DNA of 8,137 nt from Bacillota bacterium. GTDB taxonomy: Bacteria; Bacillota; Clostridia; Oscillospirales; Acutalibacteraceae. The translations under genes and the position numbers were made by a program. Under the pieces are notes generated by a model, which worked only from the letters and a program-made list of their open reading frames with translations, did no database searches and was not told the DNA's origin. Location of the stretch: assembly GCA_023401495.1 (NCBI GenBank), contig JAEXDU010000136.1:1-8137 (forward strand). Direction: 5' to 3'. Below, piece by piece: positions 1 through 6,127 of the stretch; positions within the stretch are counted from its first letter, which is position 1, and each line of letters begins with the position of its first letter.

Positions 1-715
1 CGAGGCCGCTAAGGAAAAAGGAATCCCGGTCACCAACATTCCTACTTACGGCACTACTGCCGTTGCCCAAATGGTGTTTGCCCTGCTGCTGGAAATCTGC
101 CATCACGTCGGCGAACATTCCGAAGCCGTTCATCGCGGAGAATGGACCAACAGCCCCGATTTCTGCTTTTGGAATACCCCGTTGATGGAACTGGCGGGCA
201 AAACAATAGGCATAATTGGCTTTGGGCGAATCGGACAAAACACGGCGCAGATCGCCAGGGCCTTTGGCCTGCATGTATTGGCGTATGACGAATACCCGAA
301 CGACGCTGCCCGTGCTTTGGGCGACTATGTCACACTCGATGAACTGCTGGCACAATCGGATATTATTTCTCTGCACTGCCCGTTGTTCCCGTCTACAGAG
401 GGGATCATCAACAAAGACAGCATTGCGAAAATGAAGGATGGGGTCATCCTGATCAACACTTCTCGCGGCCCGTTGGTTGCAGAGGCCGATTTGGCACAGG
501 CTTTGAATTCCGGCAAGGTATACGCTGCGGGCTTGGACGTAGTAGCCACAGAGCCGATTCGGGCAGACAACCCATTGCTGAACGCCAAAAACTGCATCAT
601 CACCCCCCACATTGCCTGGGCGCCCAAAGAGAGCCGCGCCCGCCTGATGGATATTGCGGTAAACAACCTGAAGGCGTTTTTGGAGCAAAAACCGGTGAAC
701 GTGGTAAACGCATAA
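1..715 (+). CDS. D-2-hydroxyacid dehydrogenase (glycerate dehydrogenase / hydroxypyruvate reductase-like), 5' end missing
   Basis: NAD(P)-dependent dehydrogenase of the D-isomer-specific 2-hydroxyacid family. The frame is open from base 2, before the first ATG at 71, and the residues there (IPVTNIPTYGTTAVAQ) are typical of the family just ahead of the nucleotide-binding domain, so the gene continues off the left edge; 237 residues are visible. The Rossmann glycine motif GFGRIG is at visible residues 73-78, followed by an acidic residue in HVLAYDE (D96) that suggests NAD over NADP. The catalytic triad is present: Arg155 in NTSRGP, Glu184 in VATEP and His203 in TPHIAW. About 80-90 N-terminal residues of the substrate-binding domain are missing. 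The glycerate kinase downstream makes glycerate/hydroxypyruvate the likely substrate pair. Phosphoglycerate, lactate or another 2-ketoacid remains possible because substrate cannot be read from these motifs. Family assignment is sure; substrate is inferred from context. Confidence 0.9.
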   Translation, partial: EAAKEKGIPVTNIPTYGTTAVAQMVFALLLEICHHVGEHSEAVHRGEWTNSPDFCFWNTPLMELAGKTIGIIGFGRIGQNTAQIARAFGLHVLAYDEYPNDAARALGDYVTLDELLAQSDIISLHCPLFPSTEGIINKDSIAKMKDGVILINTSRGPLVAEADLAQALNSGKVYAAGLDVVATEPIRADNPLLNAKNCIITPHIAWAPKESRARLMDIAVNNLKAFLEQKPVNVVNA

Positions 716-734
716 TCCCTCACCCACATTTCAC

Positions 735-773
735 AGAAGTACAGCGGCAGGGAATCCCTGCCGCTGTACTTCT
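735..773 (+). terminator. Perfect 19-bp inverted repeat between dehydrogenase and glycerate kinase (terminator/attenuator-like hairpin)
   Basis: Left arm 735-753 and right arm 755-773 are perfect reverse complements (AGAAGTACAGCGGCAGGGA and its complement) around a single A. The transcript could form a very stable GC-rich stem of about 18 pairs with a minimal loop. It starts 20 bases after the dehydrogenase stop and ends just before the kinase ribosome binding site (AAAAAGG, 774-780). It is not followed by a run of T, so it is not a textbook intrinsic terminator. It could be a partial terminator, an mRNA-stabilising element, or a brake on kinase expression. Confidence 0.5.
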
Positions 774-790
774 AAAAAGGATGGATGATC

Positions 791-1927
791 ATGAATAAAT
801 TTCTATTGATTCCCGATTCTTTCAAGGGTACCATGAGTTCTATGGAAATCTGTTCCCTGCTGGAAGAAAAAATTCAGGAATATTACCCCACTGCAGAAAT
901 TCACTCGATTCCGGTCGCCGACGGCGGCGAAGGAAGCGTGGATTGTTTTTTACAAGCCTTAGGCGGCAAAAAAGTAATCGTGACAACAAACAATCCCTTT
1001 TTCGAGCCAATCGAAAGCTATTACGGCCTGATTGACAACGGCCGCACGGCTGTCATCGAAATGGCGGCCAGCGCCGGGCTCCCCCTGATCGAGGACCGCA
1101 AAGACCCACTGAAAGCCTCTACCTTCGGGGTGGGGGAATTAATCCTGCACGCAGCCCGGAAGGGCGTATCCAAAATTATTATGGGGCTTGGAGGCAGTTG
1201 TACCAACGACGGCGGCTGCGGTGCGGCCTGCGCTGTGGGCATCCGTTTTCTGGATGAAGCCGGAAACAGCTTTATTCCAACAGGAGGCACCTTACACCGC
1301 ATTCAGCGGCTGGATCTTTCCCAAATAGAACCTGCTATAAAGGTCATTGAATTTGTCACGATGTGCGACATCGACAACCCGATGTATGGCCCTACCGGTG
1401 CGGCGGTTATATTCGGCCCCCAAAAGGGAGCAACACCGGAAGATATTAAGCTACTAGACGCAGGCGTACAGCATCTGAGCCAAATCATCAGGCAAACCAT
1501 GGGCCTTGATTTGGCTTTTGTTCCGGGAACGGGAGCCGCCGGAGCTATGGGTGCCGGTATGGCAGCGTTCTTTCATTCCCGACTGCAAATGGGAATTCAA
1601 ACCATACTGGATACGGTGCAATTTGAAGAACTTGCCGCAGGGGCCGATATGATTTTTACCGGCGAAGGGAAGCTTGACAGCCAGAGCCTGCGCGGTAAGG
1701 TCGTGATTGGCGTCGCCCGCAGGGCCAAAGTGCTTGGGGTACGCGTCACTGCCTTGGTCGGTGACATCGGCGATGACATCGAAGCCGCTTACGACGAAGG
1801 CGTCAGCGCTATTTTCAGTATCAACCGGGTTGCTGTGGATTTCTCGGTGGCCAGAATGCGCTCACGGCAGGATTTGTCGCTAACGATAGACAACTTAATG
1901 CGGTTTTATCGGACAATGAAGCTATAA
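791..1927 (+). CDS. Glycerate kinase, type II (GlxK/GarK family)
   Basis: Cytoplasmic ATP-dependent kinase that phosphorylates D-glycerate; members of this family characterised in other bacteria make 2-phosphoglycerate, which enters lower glycolysis. The 378-residue length is normal. Family motifs appear in order: PDSFKGT at residues 8-14, PVADGGEG at 41-48, GLGGSCTNDGGCG at 132-144, CDIDNPMYG at 192-200, FGPQKGA at 208-214, PGTGAAGAMGAG at 245-256, and GEGKLDSQSLRGK at 291-303. The chosen ATG at 791 gives the canonical N-terminus MNKFLLIPDSFKGT and has AGGA (778-781) nine bases upstream; an in-frame ATG at 785 would add two residues but sits only three bases from that site. It follows the dehydrogenase on the same strand after 75 bases containing a strong hairpin, so the two are probably co-transcribed, with the hairpin possibly setting their ratio. 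No broken motif or frameshift is visible. Confidence 0.95.
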   Translation: MNKFLLIPDSFKGTMSSMEICSLLEEKIQEYYPTAEIHSIPVADGGEGSVDCFLQALGGKKVIVTTNNPFFEPIESYYGLIDNGRTAVIEMAASAGLPLIEDRKDPLKASTFGVGELILHAARKGVSKIIMGLGGSCTNDGGCGAACAVGIRFLDEAGNSFIPTGGTLHRIQRLDLSQIEPAIKVIEFVTMCDIDNPMYGPTGAAVIFGPQKGATPEDIKLLDAGVQHLSQIIRQTMGLDLAFVPGTGAAGAMGAGMAAFFHSRLQMGIQTILDTVQFEELAAGADMIFTGEGKLDSQSLRGKVVIGVARRAKVLGVRVTALVGDIGDDIEAAYDEGVSAIFSINRVAVDFSVARMRSRQDLSLTIDNLMRFYRTMKL

Positions 1928-2132
1928 AATACAGTGAAAGAAAAACTCCCATTTTTACTGCTTTTCATTATTGCATTATTTACCGCAGAAGTAACCAACT
2001 TCTCACTTTCACTCTACAGGAACCGATTGAGATGCATTGAAACAACCTTTCATGGTCAGTGCTAAAAATATTTATTTGATTCTAATGATAGGAGCTAAAT
2101 TATATTTCTCAGTCAAATATTACCGTTATGCC

Positions 2133-2149
2133 TTATGATCTGATCATAA
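2133..2149. repeat. 17-base palindrome (8-1-8)
   Basis: TTATGATC, a central T, then GATCATAA form a perfect dyad of the size bound by dimeric regulators. It lies in convergent intergenic DNA downstream of both transcription units, where an operator is not expected, and no promoter or gene start is visible beside it. It could be a small hairpin at the transcript ends, a site for an unrelated DNA-binding protein, or chance in AT-rich sequence. Confidence 0.35.
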
Positions 2150-2161
2150 TTATGTCATATA

Positions 2162-2203
2162 AAAATGGATGCCACTCGATTTACCTCAAGTGGCATCCAT
2201 TTT
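2162..2203 (-). terminator. Intrinsic terminator of the minus-strand ABC/flavin operon, possibly bidirectional
   Basis: Arms 2162-2176 and 2189-2203 are perfect 15-base reverse complements (AAAATGGATGCCACT and its complement) with a 12-base loop. Read on the minus strand the stem ends in a run of five U, and it begins 53 bases after the stop of the last ATPase gene, as expected for the end of that operon. On the plus strand it ends in four T followed by CCTGTTT, so it may also stop transcripts coming from the glycerate kinase. Confidence 0.85.
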
Positions 2204-2256
2204 CCTGTTTCTATTTACTATTATCCGTTAAATCTAAAATATGCATTGGAAGAGCT

Positions 2257-2940
2257 TTAGACAGAACCCAAATGCGATCCCTCTGTCAGCTGCCCGGACG
2301 CCATGGTCAGCACTCTGTTCCCAAATTCCAAAGTATCGAGCTCATGCGTCACGATCAAGATCGTCGTACCATTTTGATTGATCCGGGCGAAAAGCTCCAT
2401 GATCTCTCTGGTCGTCTCAACATCCAAATCCGATGTGGGTTCATCCGCGATCAGAATATCCGGCTCATTCATCAGCGCCCTGGCAATCAGCACGCGGCGC
2501 AGCTCGCCGCCCGAAAGCTGGGAGGGCAGCATATCGGCAAGGGCAGAGATTCCCACCTCATCCAGTAAAAACAAGGCCCGCCCCGATGCCTCCCCCTGAC
2601 GCCTGGAAAGGAAATACGGCAGCCTCACGTTATCAAAAACGGTCAGGGCAGAAAGCGTGCCAAGCCCTTGCGGTATGTATCCCAATCGCGTGTTTCGCAG
2701 CTCCGAGATTTCTTTGTCCTTCAAAGCATAAAGCTCCGTGCCAGCTAGCTTGATACTTCCTGAAGTGGGCATCAGCAGCCCGGCGGCCATATTGAGCAAG
2801 GTGCTCTTTCCGCTCCCCGAGCGCCCGATAATATTGACAAAATCGCCCTGGCGGATGGATAAATCCACGCTGTTTACGGCCCAAAACGCTTTTCCCTTGC
2901 GCTGGTATTCCTTGCTTAAGCCTTTGATTTCCAGCAGCAT
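2257..2940 (-). CDS. ABC transporter ATP-binding protein, MacB/LolD/FtsE-type (module 2)
   Basis: Cytoplasmic nucleotide-binding subunit of 227 residues, the usual size for stand-alone ATPases that pair with FtsX-like permeases. All catalytic motifs are intact: Walker A GRSGSGKS at 39-46, Q-loop Gln91 in YIPQGLGTL, signature LSGGELRRV at 142-150, Walker B ILIADE at 162-167 with the D-loop in TSDLD, and switch His199 in VTHE. The start is fixed by a TAATG overlap: its ATG shares the last base of the upstream permease stop codon, which indicates translational coupling and makes that permease its partner. The same frame stays open upstream to 3318, but that part lies inside the permease gene and encodes nothing conserved. 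It is the last gene of the operon, followed by the terminator at 2162-2203. ATPases of this class usually drive conformational work on extracytoplasmic or lipoprotein partners rather than classical solute import. The substrate is unknown. Confidence 0.93.
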   Translation of the reverse strand: MLLEIKGLSKEYQRKGKAFWAVNSVDLSIRQGDFVNIIGRSGSGKSTLLNMAAGLLMPTSGSIKLAGTELYALKDKEISELRNTRLGYIPQGLGTLSALTVFDNVRLPYFLSRRQGEASGRALFLLDEVGISALADMLPSQLSGGELRRVLIARALMNEPDILIADEPTSDLDVETTREIMELFARINQNGTTILIVTHELDTLEFGNRVLTMASGQLTEGSHLGSV

Positions 2941-4151
2941 TATTCCCCCTCCTTCATCGTGGTATAGATTTCGGAGCTTCCTATTTGAACCGCGGCATAA
3001 GCCGAGGCAATCGGGCCGGTAGCAAAAGAGATCAAAAAGCTCAGAGCCGCCATGAGAAATAAAGCTCCGGGGGAGGGCTGCAAATAAGGCAATCCCAGCA
3101 ATGTGCTGATATAGGTACTGAACGGAAACACAACGATGGCCGCCGCTGTCATCCCGGCCGCGGTGCCGAAAATACTGATCAGGCAGGATTCGCACAGAAT
3201 CAATTTTACCAATTTGCTTCTTGTTGCGCCCAGAACCCGGAAGATGCTGAATTCTCTTTTCCGTCCGTTTAAAGTGACGGAGAATACGATAATGAGCACA
3301 CCGACAGCCAGAACCCACAAAACGCCCGCCAGTATCAAAATATAAGTTGTGAGCCCGCGCAGACTGCCGGAAATATCGCTGATCATGTTTTTGGCAACCA
3401 CCACATGTACGCCCTCTTTGGCGTAAGCCTGAAGGATGCTGTTCGCCACATTCTTTCCGGTATAACCGCTTTTGATTTTTATGATCACGGACGAAATCAG
3501 GTTATCATTTTCCGCTGCCGGATGCGCCTGAATCCTCTCTGAATTCCGCACCACCTGTTTTGCTGTGGTAAGGTTCATGAAAACCGAGTTATCGAAGCCC
3601 ATACCCGTTTTATCCAGACGGGCGGCGACCAGATAGGTTTGATCGAAGAATTTCAGCTTTTGGCCCACTTTTGCACTGATGTTGCTGCCGATCACGATTT
3701 CACCGTCCGTGAGAGAATGATCCAGAGAGCCTGACATCCAGGGCTGAATGATAAAATCGGTTTTGGGATCAAAGCCGATCATCTGGAGCGGGTAAGAGCA
3801 GCATCCCGCACTGAGCGTCGCAATATAAAACTGGGGTGATACCGCCTCCACGCCGTCCACGCTTTCCACCTTCTCGGTTGTGCCGGCGTCAAAGTAAAAC
3901 GTGCTGGGTTCTCCCCGGAGCAAAGCGCTCTGAATATCCGCCTCATACCCATACGGCACCGCCAGAATGTCCGCTCCCATTCTTTTCGACAGGTTGTCCA
4001 TGCCGTTTTCCATGCTTTTGGAGAGCACTGTCCCGCCAAAAAGCGTGAAAGCAAACAGCGCCACAAGGAGGATCAGACCGGTCGTCCGGAACGGTTTGCG
4101 TTTGAGAGTATGAAACGCGATATTCACTGTATTTAACGGCTTATTGTCCAT
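2940..4151 (-). CDS. FtsX/MacB-like ABC permease with a Cys-Cys motif in its extracytoplasmic domain (module 2)
   Basis: Membrane permease of 403 residues with the FtsX-like plan: a basic cytoplasmic start, a first transmembrane helix at about 23-43, a large extracytoplasmic domain at about 44-265, then three C-terminal helices at about 268-292, 318-342 and 362-388. The loop after helix 2, NGRKREFSIFRVLGATRSKL at 295-314, is the typical ATPase-coupling segment. The external domain holds adjacent cysteines, Cys117-Cys118, in SAGCCSYPLQMIGFDP, unusual for a generic MacB-like domain and possibly a metal or thiol-redox site (inference). The ATG at 4151 lies inside the end of the DUF4418-type gene (11-base overlap), and its stop overlaps the ATPase start by one base, so the three genes form a tightly coupled unit. 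The ribosome binding site is weak (GAAGG), fitting coupled translation. The C-terminus (SSEIYTTMKEGE) departs from the usual P-A-x-x-L-R ending of such permeases. Substrate unknown. Confidence 0.9.
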   Translation of the reverse strand: MDNKPLNTVNIAFHTLKRKPFRTTGLILLVALFAFTLFGGTVLSKSMENGMDNLSKRMGADILAVPYGYEADIQSALLRGEPSTFYFDAGTTEKVESVDGVEAVSPQFYIATLSAGCCSYPLQMIGFDPKTDFIIQPWMSGSLDHSLTDGEIVIGSNISAKVGQKLKFFDQTYLVAARLDKTGMGFDNSVFMNLTTAKQVVRNSERIQAHPAAENDNLISSVIIKIKSGYTGKNVANSILQAYAKEGVHVVVAKNMISDISGSLRGLTTYILILAGVLWVLAVGVLIIVFSVTLNGRKREFSIFRVLGATRSKLVKLILCESCLISIFGTAAGMTAAAIVVFPFSTYISTLLGLPYLQPSPGALFLMAALSFLISFATGPIASAYAAVQIGSSEIYTTMKEGE

Positions 4152-4584
4152 CTGCCTTCACCCGCGATTGATGATTTTTCCGCCAGAGATAAAAGGCGTT
4201 TGCAGCACAAGCGGCCACCGTTAAAGCGCCTAACACATACAGAGCGGGGAAAGTTGTCATCCTGCAGGGCATGGTGGGCATTTCGCATCCGCCGATGAGC
4301 AGGGTGGGAACCAAAAGGCTTAACACACCGGCTAAAGCGGTCATCAGGCTGACACCGATCCTTGTCAGCGATGATTTGAAAACGACAAGCAATATTCCGC
4401 CGCACAGGATCAGAAGACCGACGCCGATTTCGGCTTGCCCGGCCCAGAAGCATTTCATCGGCACCGTACCGCCCGCCGCGGTTTCAATCACCTTTGAGCA
4501 GGCCGGAAAAATACAAACCGGAACAAGTGCGATCAGCAGCCCGAAAATGGCAACCGCAATGCCGGATAAAAGTCTGTTTTTCAT
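4141..4584 (-). CDS. DUF4418-family cysteine-containing integral membrane protein
   Basis: Small membrane protein of 147 residues with four predicted helices at about 5-28, 53-69, 74-97 and 111-133. I recognise the pattern of the uncharacterised DUF4418 family from its MKCFWAGQAEIG segment (43-54) and its GCEMPTMPCRM segment (99-109) followed by a proline-containing helix. It has seven cysteines (24, 29, 45, 61, 100, 107, 126). Those at 24/29, 45 and 100/107 lie at helix ends or in loops, where they could form a metal or redox site. I chose the ATG at 4584, which gives MKNRLLSG and has AAAGAGGG upstream; an in-frame ATG at 4608 overlaps the ApbE stop as ATGA and would add eight residues. The gene overlaps the next permease by 11 bases. 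Its place between ApbE and an ABC module suggests an accessory membrane subunit. Molecular function is unknown. Confidence 0.75.
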   Translation of the reverse strand: MKNRLLSGIAVAIFGLLIALVPVCIFPACSKVIETAAGGTVPMKCFWAGQAEIGVGLLILCGGILLVVFKSSLTRIGVSLMTALAGVLSLLVPTLLIGGCEMPTMPCRMTTFPALYVLGALTVAACAANAFYLWRKNHQSRVKADGQ

Positions 4585-4604
4585 AACTACACCCTCTTTA
4601 ACTC

Positions 4605-5639
4605 TCATTTTTCATACTGATATCCCAAGGCTTCTCCCCTAAATTCAAAGATTGACTGTGCCCCGGGCGTACAAACGACCCGTTGATCAGAAGTCACGAA
4701 AACCGCCTCGAAACCACCCTCGCATTTTTGGAATTCAAGGGCCATGTCCAGCCCCATAACATGCAGCGCCGTAGAATAGGCCTCGCTCATGGCTCCGCTG
4801 TCCGCAATGACTGTCACGGAGCGCAGCCCTTTATCGGACGGATACCCGGTACCCTTATCAAGAATATGGTGATATCGTCGTCCGTTCCTTACAAAACACT
4901 GCTGGTCATCGCCGGAGGTGGATAAAAACTGATTCCTGAGCCGGACAACACCGAAGCATTCCATTTTTTCTGAATCAGCCGCCTTTAAGCCCACCTTCCA
5001 CGGGGAACCGTTCGGCTTTGCTCCCAATGCCGCTATGGAAGACGTTCCAAGGGAAAACAGGGCGGAAGAAACGCCCTGCTCCCGGCACAGAGCGTCGATC
5101 CGGTCGGCCGCATACCCCTTTCCTATCCCGCCCAGATCAATGCCTGCATCGTTATGAATTCGGTATCTGCCCGCGCCGTCCGTCTTGATGTTGCGATAAT
5201 CGCAGGAGATAAGGGCACACCTGATTTTATCCAAGTCGGGAATGCTTTCCTGCCGCTTATTGATGGCCCACAGATCCACCAGCGCGCCGATCGCGGGGTC
5301 GAACGTCCCGTTCGTTTTTTGGGCGTACCGCAATGCCTCGCGCAGTACGGCGTCCGTGTCCTGCTGCACTTTGATCCAGCCGCCGGTCGAACGACTGAGC
5401 TGTGTGATCTCGCTATCCGGCTTTTTCCGCGAAAGGAGGGAATCCAGCTTCGCGATGACAGCTTCGGAAGCTTGCAGCGCTTCCTGCGCCCGGGTTCCAT
5501 ATGCAGTAAAGCTCATCATCGTACCCATCGCAAAGAAAGTCTTTTCGACCTTTTTCTCCGTGCTGCCGCCGGCCGCAGAGGATTCTTCCTTCGGTGCGAA
5601 CGGACGCGTGAATCGATTCGATAGCCATTGATTTTTCAT
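4605..5639 (-). CDS. apbE: FAD:protein FMN transferase (ApbE family), no visible signal peptide
   Basis: Mg-dependent flavin transferase that splits FAD and attaches FMN through a phosphoester bond to a Thr/Ser of FMN-binding domains; the FMN-binding lipoprotein just upstream is the obvious substrate. The 344 residues carry the family motifs in order: AMGT at 37-40, TFDPAIGAL at 112-120, DLGGIGKGYAAD at 168-179, STSGD at 240-244, YHHILD at 256-261 with GTGYP, and SEAYSTALHVMG at 285-296. Two features are odd. First, the N-terminus (MKNQWLSNRFTRPFAPKEES, then a Ser/Gly/Ala/Lys-rich linker) has no hydrophobic stretch and no lipobox, although bacterial ApbE proteins that act on exported partners are usually exported. 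Second, the Asp usually found in the A-D-x-x-(S/A)-T metal-binding segment is Glu286. The start has AGGAGG eight bases upstream, an in-frame stop lies nine codons before it, and the other two frames encode no signal peptide either. It follows the lipoprotein gene by 37 bases. Confidence 0.93.
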   Translation of the reverse strand: MKNQWLSNRFTRPFAPKEESSAAGGSTEKKVEKTFFAMGTMMSFTAYGTRAQEALQASEAVIAKLDSLLSRKKPDSEITQLSRSTGGWIKVQQDTDAVLREALRYAQKTNGTFDPAIGALVDLWAINKRQESIPDLDKIRCALISCDYRNIKTDGAGRYRIHNDAGIDLGGIGKGYAADRIDALCREQGVSSALFSLGTSSIAALGAKPNGSPWKVGLKAADSEKMECFGVVRLRNQFLSTSGDDQQCFVRNGRRYHHILDKGTGYPSDKGLRSVTVIADSGAMSEAYSTALHVMGLDMALEFQKCEGGFEAVFVTSDQRVVCTPGAQSIFEFRGEALGYQYEK

Positions 5640-5676
5640 AACGATTGCCTCCTGTGACCTCCGTTATCGGTATGGC

Positions 5677-6111
5677 TCATTTTTTTGCCTCATCCAAAGC
5701 ATCGTTTACGGCTTCCTGAAACTGGTCGAAGGCAATCGTAGCGCCGGAAATGGCGTCCACATCCTCCAGCCTCTGAACCTCCACGAGCTTCTCCGCATAC
5801 TCCTTCATGGCCTTTACGGCAAGCTGCGCTTTGTCATAATAGTCCTGATTGGAAATGACTCCGTTTACCTTCCCGTAGTTTTCATCCTTGATGGTTCCGT
5901 CCTTTTGCCAGGTGACATACTGACAATCCGTAATTTTCGTATTCTGGATAGTGATTGTCGCCTCGCCGTAAGCGCCCCGGTCATCCCCGCTGCTTTTGCC
6001 GGTGTAGGTGCCGTCTTTATAAGTGACAGGGGCAGAACTGTCTTTACACCCGGCCAACAGAAGCACAGTGAATGCCAAAACAGAAACAAGAGAGAGAGTC
6101 TTATTTTTCAC
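5677..6111 (-). CDS. FMN-binding domain lipoprotein, predicted covalently flavinylated
   Basis: Small extracytoplasmic electron carrier of 144 residues. A hydrophobic signal segment (about 6-20) ends in the lipobox L19-A20-G21-C22, so the mature protein should be anchored by lipidated Cys22 to the outer face of the membrane. One FMN-binding domain follows (YKDGTYTGKS near 31-40 through residue 144), related to RnfG/NqrC C-terminal domains and PplA-type lipoproteins. Its motif DAISGAT at 119-125 provides Thr125 as the expected FMN attachment site for ApbE, encoded next. The start is GTG at 6111, with AGGGGG (6120-6125) eight bases upstream; it leaves 16 bases after the ATPase gene and gives a complete signal peptide. 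The same frame is open to an ATG at 6312, but that part overlaps the ATPase gene and reads as noise. Inferred role: pass electrons to an acceptor or metal handled by the neighbouring ABC components. The electron donor is not in the window. Confidence 0.9.
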   Translation of the reverse strand: MKNKTLSLVSVLAFTVLLLAGCKDSSAPVTYKDGTYTGKSSGDDRGAYGEATITIQNTKITDCQYVTWQKDGTIKDENYGKVNGVISNQDYYDKAQLAVKAMKEYAEKLVEVQRLEDVDAISGATIAFDQFQEAVNDALDEAKK

Positions 6112-6127
6112 GGAAAATACCCCCTGT

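Larger units (their letters stand above)
1928..2256. other. Convergent AT-rich intergenic region with no credible gene
   Basis: These 329 bases separate the plus-strand glycerate pair from the 3' end of the minus-strand ABC operon. They are clearly more AT-rich than the genes on either side. A small imperfect hairpin, arms 1987-1992 and 1998-2003, lies shortly after the kinase stop, but no good intrinsic terminator for the kinase is evident. An 8-base repeat AGTGAAAG (1933-1940) is complementary to 2006-2013. A ribosome-binding-like ATAGGAG at 2088-2094 is not followed by a start codon at usable spacing. The clear elements are the palindrome at 2133-2149 and the terminator at 2162-2203. Confidence 0.6.

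Noticed and set aside
325..729. Minus-strand open frame of 134 codons opposite the dehydrogenase
   Set aside because: It is antisense to a clearly conserved dehydrogenase with catalytic residues intact, and it has no recognisable domain.
1933..2013. Complementary 8-base repeats AGTGAAAG / CTTTCACT after the glycerate kinase
   Set aside because: They are 65 bases apart, short and in AT-rich DNA, with no T-tract at the right place. Chance is the simplest explanation.
2088..2110. Ribosome-binding-like ATAGGAG in the intergenic region
   Set aside because: No ATG, GTG or TTG follows at usable spacing, and the only near reading frame would be a dozen or so codons.
2128..2568. Plus-strand open frame of 146 codons starting in the intergenic region
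   Set aside because: It runs through both arms of the terminator and then antisense into the ATPase gene. It has no ribosome binding site at usable spacing and no recognisable domain.
2941..3318. N-terminal extension of the module 2 ATPase in the same frame
   Set aside because: It overlaps the permease gene in another frame and encodes a non-conserved sequence. The ATG at 2940 gives the standard ATPase start and a one-base overlap with the permease stop.
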